A stretch of 64,000 bases of DNA from Asterias amurensis. Its lineage: Eukaryota; Echinodermata; Asteroidea; Forcipulatida; Asteriidae. Under the pieces are notes generated by a model. It was not told the origin of the DNA and searched no databases. It saw only the letters and a list, made by a program, of their open reading frames with translations. The position numbers and the translations under genes were made by a program. The stretch covers positions 3,100,001 to 3,164,000 of the forward strand of contig NC_092650.1 of assembly GCF_032118995.1 (NCBI RefSeq). The letters are read 5' to 3'. This document shows positions 9,825 through 21,900 of the stretch, piece after piece. Position 1 is the stretch's first letter; each line of letters opens with the position of its first letter.

Positions 9825-12800
9825 TCACAGTTTAGCTTCTTGGAGTTTAGTGATGCCAAGCTGGAACAGGGGTTTAAAATTAGGATCGGTCAGTGCCTCC
9901 CGATCCAGACTGAAACCCGATATGTCGTATTCCGTGCGGTCGTCTATGGCTAACTCACTCAAAATCCGCCCAAGAACACTTGCAAATCTGAAACGAAATT
10001 ATTGAGAAGTTTGTTAATTTTGGTGACACCGATGCATGGGTGTGTCTGGCTCAATGTATTGTTTAAAAATGTGCCAACTCTTATCTCACGTAAGGCCTAC
10101 TGATTGATTTGCCTTTTTCGACTAGGCTTATAAATGAAAGTAATTGCCACTGAAAATTATGTTCGCATTGTATACTCGGTACTTTCCTGAGTTCTGTTGA
10201 AAAAAAATATCATGCATATTAGGGGGGGTCTACTCAGGTGTTATTCGAACCAACGACCTTTGCAATTCTAGAGCAGTGTCAAAGATCACCAATATCGCCC
10301 GGTAGCTATAAAGACGGTTCGAATCCTACATTTTAACAGCGGGTACCGCAACGATGTATAAATAGATGCTAAAACCAAAAATAAAGTTCTTTATCACCGA
10401 TACAAATTTAACATCTATTTTAGTAGATGTTAAATTTGAGTTTGTTATCAAGAAATTAGAGATAAGTTGTAAGAGTATAATGTATAAAAGTTGAAAACAA
10501 ATGTAAAAAAAACTGTAAAGCCTTACTTGAAGGCGTGACCGGCACCACAGCACATAACAACTTCCGGGTAATTGGTACGATGGCACGTGTCGATTACAAA
10601 ATGGCGGTCTGGTGGCATTGTGTACAGGCAGGTTTTAGCATGTAGAATCGGACCCAGAGACTGTAAAAGAAAATGGATTAATTTCAGATGACATTCGTGT
10701 ATAAATCAGCACGAAACCTTTCAGTTTCAGAAACAAACTGACGAGAACAAAATACTTAAAGCATTTCTCGTATACCGTCATTCAGAAGTAAGAACTCGTG
10801 GGAAAAAAAGGATAAATTTCAGACGTTCATTGCGTCAAACTGCACGAAATCGTTTCAGTTTTCCAAAAATCTTACGAAGAAATCGTGCTTGCATTTTTCA
10901 CAACTGTTTGTCAGAAGTCATAACTTGAAGCAAGGAAAGAACATAAATTTAACTTCAATGGTTTGCTTGAGTGATGGTGTAAATTCTACCTCGCTCGTCA
11001 GTCTGTCCCTTGCTCTATGGTCCAAGCAGATAAAATAGCATACTGATCGAAACGTCGAGTCATTAACCACCGGTTCTTATCAGACCCAGCACTACTCAAA
11101 AGATATATCCACATGGTGTTACCGCAAACCTCTCTGATTTATACTCGCTCCATACAAAGTTTCAAATTCTAAGTCATATAAAAGAGATCCTCAGTTTCTT
11201 GAAATTAGACACGCGCCAAATCTTTGTTGTGTGAGATGGATGACAACGTCCTATCTGGGCTACTCACAAAAACGCCTAAACGAAAACACAATCATCTCTG
11301 AGCAACTCCCAATAAACCTACCCTCGGGATGTGCTCCTTCAAGAAGTCCAGACATTCCTTGAGTCTTTTCTGATCAGGGATGAATGTCCGAGTCTCAGCC
11401 GTGACCGTCTGTCCTCCGGCATCAACCCCTATCTTGACGCCCGAGTTGCCGTGAATTGGCATTCCGTAAAGATCCAGCCCAGTGTCTGAATGGTAGATCC
11501 AGATCGGAAACCTGACATGGGGTACACAGATCAATTTTCAAATGATTTCGATACTTTTTTTTATCTGGCTATATTATATGATCTTGAAGAAACGTCTGTT
11601 GGTGACAGTTGGTGAAATTGTTGTACTTCCCTGGAAAGGTGTTTTAGTGTTCAAGAGATTGTTAATACCTTTTGTAGGGTAGAGTCAAGCTTTTTGGGCA
11701 ATGACATGAATTTCTTTTCACTGTGAATGAAGATGTATGTAATAGTATTTACCTGTAGAAGTTTCAGCTTCATTATAGTCGTCAGTTTTTGAGAGAGAAA
11801 AAGTGAAAACCACAGAGCGATGTTTTCAGGGGAGTCGCGTAAATACGTTGTACATGCAGGCTTAAGTAATTTTCGTCTCCAGAGGCTTTAATGTAAATTA
11901 TGTGCTTTTGTTTTGTACTAGTTTTGTCCTACAAAAAGTACCCAAACCCTTTGAATGATTTCGAACTATTGCATTGATGTGGCTAGCAAAATCTAAGGCC
12001 CGTTTCAAACGTCTCTTGCCGTGCCAAAATTAAAAAGTCCGATTTTGTTTCGAGACGGCAAGAGCACGATGTCTGAAACCACTTTTTGAATTCGGCGCGC
12101 TTAGAGGCCCTGCCGTGTTACAGATGCACGACTTGGTTTCGTAAACGGCGCCGCCCTCCTGCAGCTGTTTGGGCGTTAACAGTGAAAGTGGAAAAGGGGG
12201 CGGTCATACACTTACTTGCTTTTTGTGAACTCCTTCATATTTGGTGTGCCGAGATACACGACCTGTTCCTGTGTGACCGTGAGTGGCAAGGAAACTCCCG
12301 CCGAGTCCAGGACCTCATTCGCCCACGCCCCGGCCGCTACGATGAGACGTCTGCACCGGAACGTGCCACGGTTCGTCAAAACCTTAAAATTTTATAAGAA
12401 TTGAGATGGAATAAAAAAGAAGATGTGGTTCCGGGGCGTGTTTTTGGCGACCATGACGAGACACAAGTTTCTGAAGTAAAATTTGAGTGAAAACGGGTCG
12501 GTAATACATCATCCCTTACCTGGATGGTTCCATCTTCTGTCTTCTTCATTCCTTCAACTTTAGTCTCTTCCAGGACAGTAGCGCCATACTTTCTGGCCAG
12601 TTGTATATGCACAGCGTTAGCCAATGCAGCATCAACCAACCCACTTCCTTGTTGGTATACTGCAACGTAGTTATCACTGGCAGTGAACTGTGGATAACGA
12701 TAATTTAGACGCAAGCCATCGAGCCGCTCGTACCTAGAGAAACACACCATGGTCCAATTTCAAACTTGCTAGACAAATGTTGCTTAGCATAAACAGGTTA

Positions 12801-14598
12801 CCAGCTAACATTCCTTAAATTTTACATTCTTGTGACTGGTGCCCGATTCATGTGTTGCGTTTTTAGCAAAGAAATTTGTTTCAACCGTGTTGTTATTCGA
12901 AACAGACTGCGGTGGTCGAAACGTCAGGCCATTTTGTTGTTGCACTTATAATGGAAATTTTCGGCTGGTAAACAGTTTGCAACAGCTTATTATCTTCCAC
13001 ACAACAAATAAATATATCTTTATTATAATTAGTATCTAGATGTTAAACAATGCAGGACATGGGACACAATGAAAAAAAAAAACCTGAAATGCGAAATACT
13101 TGCAGGACAAATCAAATATGCAAATGCAAAAAATAATAGTTAATGGCCTGACGTGTCGACCCATATATCCACTCTTATCAGAATATGCTAGGGTCGAAAT
13201 GTAAGCCAGACCATTAAATTTTGTTTTGCATTAATATCATAGGTCCTTTTGGTTGGTGAGCAGGTTGTAAGCAAAAATTATATTTTCCCAATGAACCAAT
13301 ATAAACAGACGATTAATTTACTGGATTCCGCATTTCTTCATGGACTCTGCATATCGGTTGACGATAGTTTCCCCGATGCCTCCCTTTCGACTGAAGTTAA
13401 TGCCTCCAGTAGTATGGACGAGTTGCAGGCCTGAGTCTTGCTCAACCTCACGCCAGCAAGAGTACGCCCCAGTAGCTAGCCTTGTATACTGATGGTCACT
13501 GTACGAGAGACGACTACAATAAAAGGTAGAAAACCAAAGACACAATAGTTGTTTTGAAAGTCAGGGAATTATAAAACTGCATTTATTAGGGGGCCTACAC
13601 GAGTTTTGTTTTCGAGGTTGATTTTATAAGTATTTCGTCAGAGTGGCTTCATACGCTCATGTCCGTCAAGACACTTCAACATTCAGTGTTTTCCTTTTTC
13701 TGCAAGGATTGTGGAACTACGTTTGAATTATGAGACCTACTCCTTTTACATAACACCATATGGTTTCACAAGGTGCTGTGACGCAATATGCTGCAAATTT
13801 TTATGCCATTTTAGGTAAGGGGTTTATGATTGTGTTTCACTATCAAAATTGACATCGCCAATTGTCTCGTTATCTTACATGATTCTTGAATGATCTTGTG
13901 AACCGCCATTGTGGTGCCCCAACTTATACTGCTCCAGACCTAGAACCTCTAAATAATAAGTACAAAAACAGAGAAGATTGGAGTTATTTCATTTTGTCGG
14001 CGTAACAGAGACACCTTTTAAAAGTGCATACAATGTTACTTATTTATTAATTGATGGCTTTTCCACCTCTTTAGAGAACTTTTGAAAAGCAGTATTTTGG
14101 AGTCGTCAGAAAGAATTATGAATGAATCTATTGTGTAAAACCCAAACTATAGTATTGAACATATTATTACTATTTTTTGTCGCATAGTAACACGGTCACC
14201 TCATGCAGAAAATATTACTTAAAATATCGTGGTGGCTATTCCTATTCTTTAAAGAACTTTATAAAGTTGTATTTTTGAGTCAGAAAAAAAGATACTAAAT
14301 TATATGAACATCTGGTATATAATCGGTGACCGTTTTCATATAAAATATCAATGTGATTAATGCCCATGCAAAATATTACACATGCCAAGCTAACTAAGCT
14401 AATGAAATGTGATACACACAGTCCTCTTGGAAAATAAAATAACATTTGGAATATTGTTGACTTGTTTGTTGGTTGTGTAATACCATGGTAAAACTTACTT
14501 GACCCAGCTCGTTTTGACAGCCAATAAACAGCACCACTGCCGATGCCTCCACATCCTACGACAATATACTCAAACCAATTCCCTCTCTCTCCTTCCAT
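9825..14598 (-). CDS. PIPOX: Peroxisomal sarcosine/pipecolate oxidase-like flavoprotein
   Basis: Complete on the minus strand. Exons in transcript order: 14598-14499, 13948-13879, 13513-13322, 12733-12520, 12382-12216, 11511-11322, 10660-10527, 9987-9825 (TGA 9827-9825). They total 1230 nt, or 409 aa, close to the about 390 aa of family members. I chose the ATG at 14598 because it lies ten residues before the dinucleotide-binding strand (YIVVGCGGIGSGAVYWLSK); an in-frame ATG further upstream would add about 67 unconserved residues. Exon 2 gives GGSQDHSRII, the flavin-contacting loop of monomeric sarcosine oxidases. Exon 7 gives KTCLYTMPPDRHFVID, where the cysteine (residue about 322) is the site of covalent 8-alpha-S-cysteinyl FAD in the family, followed by GAGHAFK. 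The protein ends in AKL, a PTS1 peroxisome import signal. The expected reaction is oxidative demethylation of sarcosine or oxidation of L-pipecolate with H2O2 release; which substrate is preferred is not visible. Divergent from UBA2, 1.35 kb away. Confidence 0.92.
10190..10345 (-). mobile_element. tRNA-derived SINE B copy in PIPOX intron 7
   Basis: Contains, on the minus strand, the shared TTGCAATTCTAGAGCAGTGT complement, the box B-like GGTTCGAATAA and the GCGGTACCCGCTG leader of SINE B. Worn at both ends. Confidence 0.65.
11655..11967. mobile_element. Family C repeat copy in PIPOX intron 6
   Basis: Shares ACCTTTTGTAG, GAATGAAGATGTATGTAAT, ACCTGTAGAAGTTTCAGCTTC and AAAAAGTACCCAAACCCTTT with copies near 20450, 26610, 30620, 40135 and 54035. 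Confidence 0.65.
12760..13240. repeat. PIPOX intron 3 with repeat fragments
   Basis: Two diverged blocks carry the phrase GGTCGAAACGTCAGGCCATT or its variants (12905-12935 and 13140-13215), also seen at 45018-45065. Family not identified; no coding potential. Confidence 0.45.
13690..13810 (-). mobile_element. 3' fragment of tRNA-Leu-like SINE
   Basis: Matches the segment of the 39149 copy containing the GTAAAAGGAGTAGGTCTCATAATTC-type sequence (in reverse complement). Head absent. Confidence 0.5.
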
Positions 14599-15211
14599 GG
14601 TTTTGCCGAATCCTGTCAACTTGCAAATAATGTTTCTGTCTGATGACAATTGCTGCAAGTGTGTTGTTTTATACCTTGCAGGTAGGCAGCTATATATAGC
14701 TAGGTAGTAGGCGTACTGTGTTGCCCATGTTATAACCTTTGATTCGATCAGCACTACCTGCGTTTCCATGGGCATACAGTCAACTTTATGGACCCCCACA
14801 CAAGTTATTGTATAGGCTAGAATGGTTTAACTTCCATGGTTCAACAAACAGTTCAGTATGATCATGGAAGAACTCCTCTATGGTATAATGTGGGGTTCGT
14901 AACCAACTTTTGGTTGAGTCGTCGAATTTTATAACAATGGTGTGTGTATGTGCATGGTGCATGGTATGTGTGTATGGGTCAAGTAAGAGTTTAGACCTCT
15001 GTTACCATCGCTTTGTGGAATTTCAATTTAATATCGGGTAGCCTAATCTGAATCTCTCAATGAATCAAATAAACCCCCACTTCACAAAGCCTGGGCCCAT
15101 TTTCCAAGATGGGCACCTGCCGTTTTAAAACTATCATGACATTGACAACGATCTGTCATGCAAACATCATACTACAAAAAAACAGTATTACTGCACAATA
15201 TTTATAGTAGA

Positions 15212-15505
15212 GTGTCGTGACCGAATGGTTAAGGGCATCTAATACAAGTTTTGATCCAAAGTCACCGGAGTGTAGGTTGGAATCCCGGTCGTGACACTTG
15301 TGTCCTTGAGCAAGATACTTTACTATAATTGCTTCTCTTCACCCAGGGGTATAAATGGGTACCTGCGACGGTAGAGGTTGATATTGTGAATGAAAAAGCC
15401 TTCGGAACGCCACGGGGATGCATACTCCCTCCCATAGGGAGCTGAGAAAGATTAAAGGGATGTTATTGACCCAATGACCACTGGACTAATGTAAAAGCGC
15501 ATTGA
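15212..15505 (+). mobile_element. tRNA-Leu-like SINE copy
   Basis: Head GTGTCGTGACCGAATGGTTA, box B region GGTTGGAATCCCGGTC, then CTTGTGTCCTTGAGCAAGATAC. Lies between the divergent PIPOX and UBA2 starts. Confidence 0.75.
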
Positions 15506-15603
15506 TGTTTGCACTGATTGCCGTGAGACTGGTAGGCGTTTGTATTTAAAAAAAAAAAAATAATAAAAAAATGCAGCACCCCCCCCCCTTTCGCTCCTGT
15601 CAG

Positions 15604-15849
15604 GGGCCAATTTCATAGAGCTGCTTAAGCAAAATATTTGCTTAAGCACGAAAATAGCTCGCTTATTTTACACATGTTACTGGCCAAAATTTCCTGCCAT
15701 GTACATTGCTTTTGACTAGTATTAAGCTGTTGTTGATTTAAAATTGCAATTGAGTGGAGTCTTGGCCGGTAATCTGATTTTACTAAGCAGCAATGAATTT
15801 TTTGCTTATGCAAAAATTTTTGCTTAAGCAGCTCTATGAAATTGGGCCC
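15604..15849. mobile_element. Foldback MITE (family D) upstream of UBA2
   Basis: Inverted ends CCAATTTCATAGAGCTGCTTAAG and its complement (each 20 or more bases, differing slightly), bounded by GGGCC. The element ends only about 94 bases before the UBA2 ATG. Confidence 0.85.
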
Positions 15850-15943
15850 TGATCTCCGGTCCAGAATGTCCCAACCATCAGCTCCAAACTAACACAAGAG
15901 GGCGCTGTTTAAACTTGTCCACAAAACCTTCAAAACGGTGAAG

Positions 15944-18900
15944 ATGGCGGCTGGCATTAGAGGAGTCTTGCCGGAAGATGTGGCTGAAATGGTGTCAGCC
16001 TGTCGGGTTTTGGTTGTCGGAGCAGGAGGAATAGGTTGTGAACTCCTGAAGAACCTTGTCCTGACTGGATTCCAGGACATTGTGTTGGTAAGAGCTGATT
16101 CTTTCATCATTTCCAATCAACAAATAGATGTAGTTCTATTGTTTATCATTTGCCATTGCTTGCCTTGTATGTCACGCTTGTGAATGTGATCATTCATTCA
16201 ATTCAGTTCAATTCATCACACAAGGTTAAACGTGTGTTCATTGTGGTGAGCATCCGCACGTATGTACAGTAAAGTTTATGCATTACTAACTGAGCCAGGG
16301 CTAAACATTTTAATAAGCTGTTTTCCAGTATTCCAGTTAGTAATTTTTGAGCTTAGCTTAGCCTACCAATCTTTTTAGGAATTGGTAGCTAAGATTTAAA
16401 ATGTTGAAGTTTGACCTTAAAAAAAAGTTCTAGCCCACGCACATTTTATCACACAGACTAGTTATTTAAGTTGCGATAGTCGTAAACAAGAACTATGTCA
16501 TTTTTCTTGACTTGAGTCCTTGTTGTAGTAGAAAACTAGCCCACTCTGACGTCCTACCAGGGCCCAATTTCATAGCGCTGCTAAGCACACAAATTTGCTT
16601 AGCATGAAATTTCTTCCTTGATAAAAACAGGATCACCAACCATATTTCCATTTTTTGCATATTGCTTATTACTTGTAATCAACTGTTGTTTGTTTATCCT
16701 CAAAACCACGTGGAAATTGGGTTGGTAATTCTGTTTTTATCGAGGCCAAAATTTTATGCTAAGCAAATTTTTGTGCTTAGCAGTGCTATGAAATTGGCCC
16801 CTGGGCTAGGTAGTAGTAGAAAACAAGTGTCTATTGCAATGCCCGACTGAAGAACGTTTCTTTTTTTTCTTCATTGTCCATTGAAATAGGTTGACTTGGA
16901 TACAATAGATGTGAGCAACCTCAATAGACAATTTCTATTTCACAAAAAACATGTCGGAAAGTCGAAAGCCCAGGTGAGTTTTTATTTTCTTTTTGTTTAT
17001 CTTTGTTTCTTGTTAATAAAATTTGCTTTTCCTATATGGTATTGCCCTTTAATTGATGCTTATCAATTAATACAATCTTGTCAATTACAAAGAGTTTTAT
17101 TTGATGCTATTTAAGTAATAACAGAGTACTAGTTTGTAGTTTAACGATTAGTCATAAAAAAACCTAAGAGTTGGTTAAGTAATTTAAAGCGTGTGTTACT
17201 ATTTTTGTTTAAATAAAGGTTGCAAAGGAAAGTGCTCTCAGATTTAATCCTAATGCTAAGATAGATGCCAGACATGACAGCATCACCAAGTGAGTAGAAT
17301 TAATTAACTTTATTTACTCTGTTCTTAAATAAACAAATCATGTTGTTTTCTCTTTGTCTTGTTTTGGCATTATTTTATTTTATCATATATATTATTAATA
17401 GCACAATTTTTATACTATTTAAAAATAATAAACCAGTAATGAAGAGAATCAATTTTTTATTTTTTTTTAAGTTTTTTTTTTATATACTTTTTTTTTACTT
17501 ACTAATGTTGATGAACAACTGAAAGAACTCTGTTAATGATTTCCCCCAACTAGCCTTGAGTACAACAGAGAGTTTTATATGCAGTTCACACTGGTCATGA
17601 ATGCTCTGGACAATAAAGGTGGGTTTATTATTATTATTATTATTTATATTGCAGTTAATTACTTTGCAAGTAAAGTGTAGGGACCAATGCTTGATGGTAC
17701 TTTATTATTATTATCATTATTATGTAATTTTATCTCAGCATGCAAAGAAAGATCACATTTTCCTTCGTGTCGTCTACTCCTCAAGTCGGTCTACATCCTG
17801 TAGCCTTAGATCTCAAGGGTCTTTCTCAGGATCCTATTAGGCCAAATAACCAGTTGATCGTCCGGATTTTTCAAAAAGGAGGAGGATGAGGGCCTTACTA
17901 TTTACTTATTTTTTTTCAAGATGGCCGCTTAGTATTTCAAATCAAACAGGCCACCAATTCTTCAGTTTGAATCAACCGCAAACTTATTTATACCTATTAG
18001 TTGCATGAGGACCTGTGTTAACACTAACACTAACAGGGTCGGATAACAATTTTTTTTTTTTTTTACTACAAAAATCGAAAACCAGTAACTAGTAAAAAAA
18101 TTGATGCGGCCCCAAAAAAGGATGCGGGCGGGCACGATCAACTGGTATTTTTTTTAATTTGGCCTTATTATTATTATCATTATTATTATATTTTTCTGGT
18201 ATTATGAAACCAAGGATGCCTCATTTATAAGTAAACTTAATCACTGTAGCTCGCAAGCCCCAGGAAACCTGTAAACAAGGGTGCTCCTTGTGGGAACCAG
18301 AAACACAGGGGTTAACCCCGTACTCTTTAATAACAAATGTCTTGGGTTTTCTTCCGTTATTACCAATTCTGCAACATGGGACCTTCGGTTAAGGTTCCAC
18401 CTGAAGGACAAAGCGCCACGACCTGTTCGTTGAATCCACCTTCCGCTGATCAGAAAAACCAGAACATGAGTCCAGTGCCCATAACCGCTCGACCACGAGT
18501 GCTACAAACTAAGAAACTAAAAATATAGTCTGAAATGATAATTTGTTGTTGTTTTTTATAGCTGCTCGTAACCATGTCAACAGAATGTGTTTAGCTGCAG
18601 ATGTTCCGTTAATCGAGAGTGGATCCGGAGGTTATCTCGGACAGGTGTCTGTCATTAAGAAGGTACCTTGATCAAATAGGATTTCAAAAAAGAGATGTTA
18701 AATTTGCATTGGGGATAAAGATTATTATTTTGTTTTACCCTTAAACCGATATGTGTAAGCACTGTTTACTCAGTACTTTCCTGAGTTTTGTGAAAACCAA
18801 ATTACAGGCATTTTACTCGGGTGGGATTCGAACCCACAACCTTTGGCAACCTAGAGCTGGGGTAGATTTCACAGAGAGCAAGGACTAGTCCCAACTTAGG

Positions 18901-21900
18901 ACTACTCCTAGGAGATATTAAAAACATAAGGCTAGTCCTAAGTTAGGACGAGTAACTCATCCTAACTAGAGATAAAACTAGTCTTAACTCTTTATAGAGT
19001 CCACCCCAGATGTCTTACCAACTAGACCACCGAGATTACCCGGTAGATAGAGGCAGTTAGGTCCATTGACCTGACACACCTGGGTTTTTTAATTTCCAAG
19101 CAATGGCCCCTTGATCTTAATCTTAGTTATACTATTTTTTCAATATTTTTTACCAATCGAATAATTTGTGTATCACGACATATGACTATATTGTTTCTGA
19201 TTCAGAAGGATCATATCACACATTGCAGTTTGTTTTAAATGTATTTGAAGCCGCTGTGGCAGGAGATTCAGTGTCTCCCCCCCCTTAAGATTCAGTCCCC
19301 ATATGGCAAACTGTGTACAAACATCTTCTGATAGCACCCTCTTTTTAGTAGTCCTCCTCAGCCCATGTTAACTTCCCAATTGGGGGACCGAATCTCCGGG
19401 GGACAGAACTCCCTGGGACACCATGTTTAAAATCTTGATATGACTTCATTATTCCTCAGGGCCTAACGGAATGCTACGAGTGTGTACCTCAGCAAGCTAC
19501 AAAGTCTTATCCTGGATGTACAATCCGGAACACTCCTTCAGAACCTATTCATTGTATTGTGTGGGCTAAGCATCTGTTTAAGTAAGTAACTTTGTTACAA
19601 TGAGGGTATTTCCAATCAGTCTATTGAATGATTCAGTCAGCTTTACTGAATGTACTTTTGATTTCCAATCAGTCTATTGAATGATTCAGTCAGCTTTACT
19701 GAATGTACTTTTGATTTCCAATCAGTTTATTGAATTATTCAGTCAGCTATACTGAATGTATTGAATGATTCAGTCAGCTACATGCTAAATGTACTCTTGG
19801 TTTCCAATCAGTCTATTGAATTATTCGGTCAGCTATAACTAAAGCACTCTTGATTTCCAATCAATCTATTAACTTATTCAGTCAGCTATAATCATTGTGC
19901 TCATGATTTCCAATAAGTCTATTGAATGATTTAGTCAGCTATATTGATAGTAATCTTAATTTTCAATGCTGTTGCATGATTCAATCAGCTTCCCCCCTGA
20001 ATGTTTCTATTGAATGGTTCAGTTAGCTAGACTGAATGTACTCTTGATCTTCAATTACTCTATTGACTGATTCAGTCATCGATACTGAATGTACTCTTGA
20101 TATCCAAACAGTCTATTGACTTATTCAGTTAGCTATACTGAATGTATTCTTCACTCACAATCAGTCTATTCCAATCAGTCTATTGACTGATTCAGTTAGC
20201 TTACTGAATGTACTCTTGATTCCCAATCAATCTATTGACTTATTCAGTCAGCTATTTGGTGAGGAGGATCCCGACCAGGATGTATCTCCAGACACCGCTG
20301 ATCCCGAGGCTTCTGGTGATGCCGGCCAAGCTTCAATGAACACAGAGAACCCAAATGATGGTTTAACCTCAACAATGGAAAGGACCTCTACAAGAACATG
20401 GGCAGAGTCCACTGATTATAACGCACAGAAGATATTTAAAAAGGTTAGTTTTGAAAGGCTCGGGTACTTTTTGAAAGTCCACAAACGCCCACAGATTTAC
20501 ATAAGCCTTTTTGAGGTATGGCGGACGTGATACTCGCGCGTCACATGCCGCGACTGATGCCACGTTCACCATGTTGGTGGTCATTAGGTTTACGTGTAAA
20601 CGCCGCGCCGCCTAAAATGCGCACTTCACTGAATAACATACGTTCTATTTCTATGGTCAACACGCACAAATTCACTACAGCTTTACAGTGTTGTAGCATT
20701 GTGTCCGCCATATCTCAAAAAGGCTTATTGAACTTATACGGTTTGAAGATAATGATGGTCAAAAGCTTCCCTAAAAATGATTATTTCCTGAGGTTCTGTA
20801 GTCTTTGAGAAATGATTAAAACAATTTTTCAAAAATAATTTTTGTCTTGGTGAGACGAAAATTATTTTAGCATGTACAACGGATTTGCGCAATTCTCCTA
20901 AAAAAAACATTGCTCTGTGAGTTTCACTTTTCTTTCTTAAAAACTTGACGACTAATGAAGTTGAAACTTCTACAGGTAAATGATATTACACACATCTTCA
21001 TCTACAGTGAGTAGGGATTCATGTCATGGCCGAACCCTTTGTCAACCTTGACTACAAAACAATAAAAGCATTTTTAACCTTGATTCCAACAGTTGTTTCA
21101 TGATGACATCAAGTACCTCTTATCAATGGACAAACTTTGGACGAAACGACGACCACCAGTCCCATTGGTGTGGGATAATTTACCTCAGGAACAAGGTAAG
21201 TTTTACATTTAAATAACTATAATCAAATCAAAATAGCTGCAATTTTAGTAAATTCATTTATGTTCCTGCTGTGTATCTTACTAATGAGGTCACTACCCAT
21301 CAAACCGAGAAAGGAGACTTCCTGCCTCACATTTAAGAATGAACTCCAAACCCATCTGTTTTAATAAGTTCTCAAACCCCACCTTAAATGGTCATGTGAC
21401 CACCTTGCCGCTATGAGCAAGTTTGAGTGTGCACCATGGTTATTTAAAGGTTGACTATTTTGACTTGAACCCAGGCTGATCGACCATTGGTTGACTACTA
21501 ACTATGGTCGACCATTTGGAACCAGCTTCATGACCATGGATTCTTCCGTGGTCCCGATAGCCCGTTCAATTCTAAAATGTGTAAAGCGCGGAGGGGAACC
21601 AGTGAGACTTGACGAAAACGCGGAAGGCAATGGAATGTTGAATACCGTGGTACTGATTGTTGAGTAGGCTTCCAAACGAGTCGTTCGAGTGAGTGCGTCA
21701 CTGACTGCGCATATGCATTGCTGGTCAGTAGTCGACTACATGTGTGCACTCGAACTTACTCCAGTTGGCTGCCTAAACTAACTGGGGTATTTATGAATAA
21801 AATGAAAGGCACTTTAAATTTAACCTAAGCAGTTTGATAGTTTAAGAACATTTATTTTGAAACAGAACTGGAACAGAGCCAAGAGAGCATTGTGTTACAT

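Noticed and set aside
12086-12397. Plus-strand open frame of about 100 codons
   Set aside because: Shadow of PIPOX exon 5 on the opposite strand.
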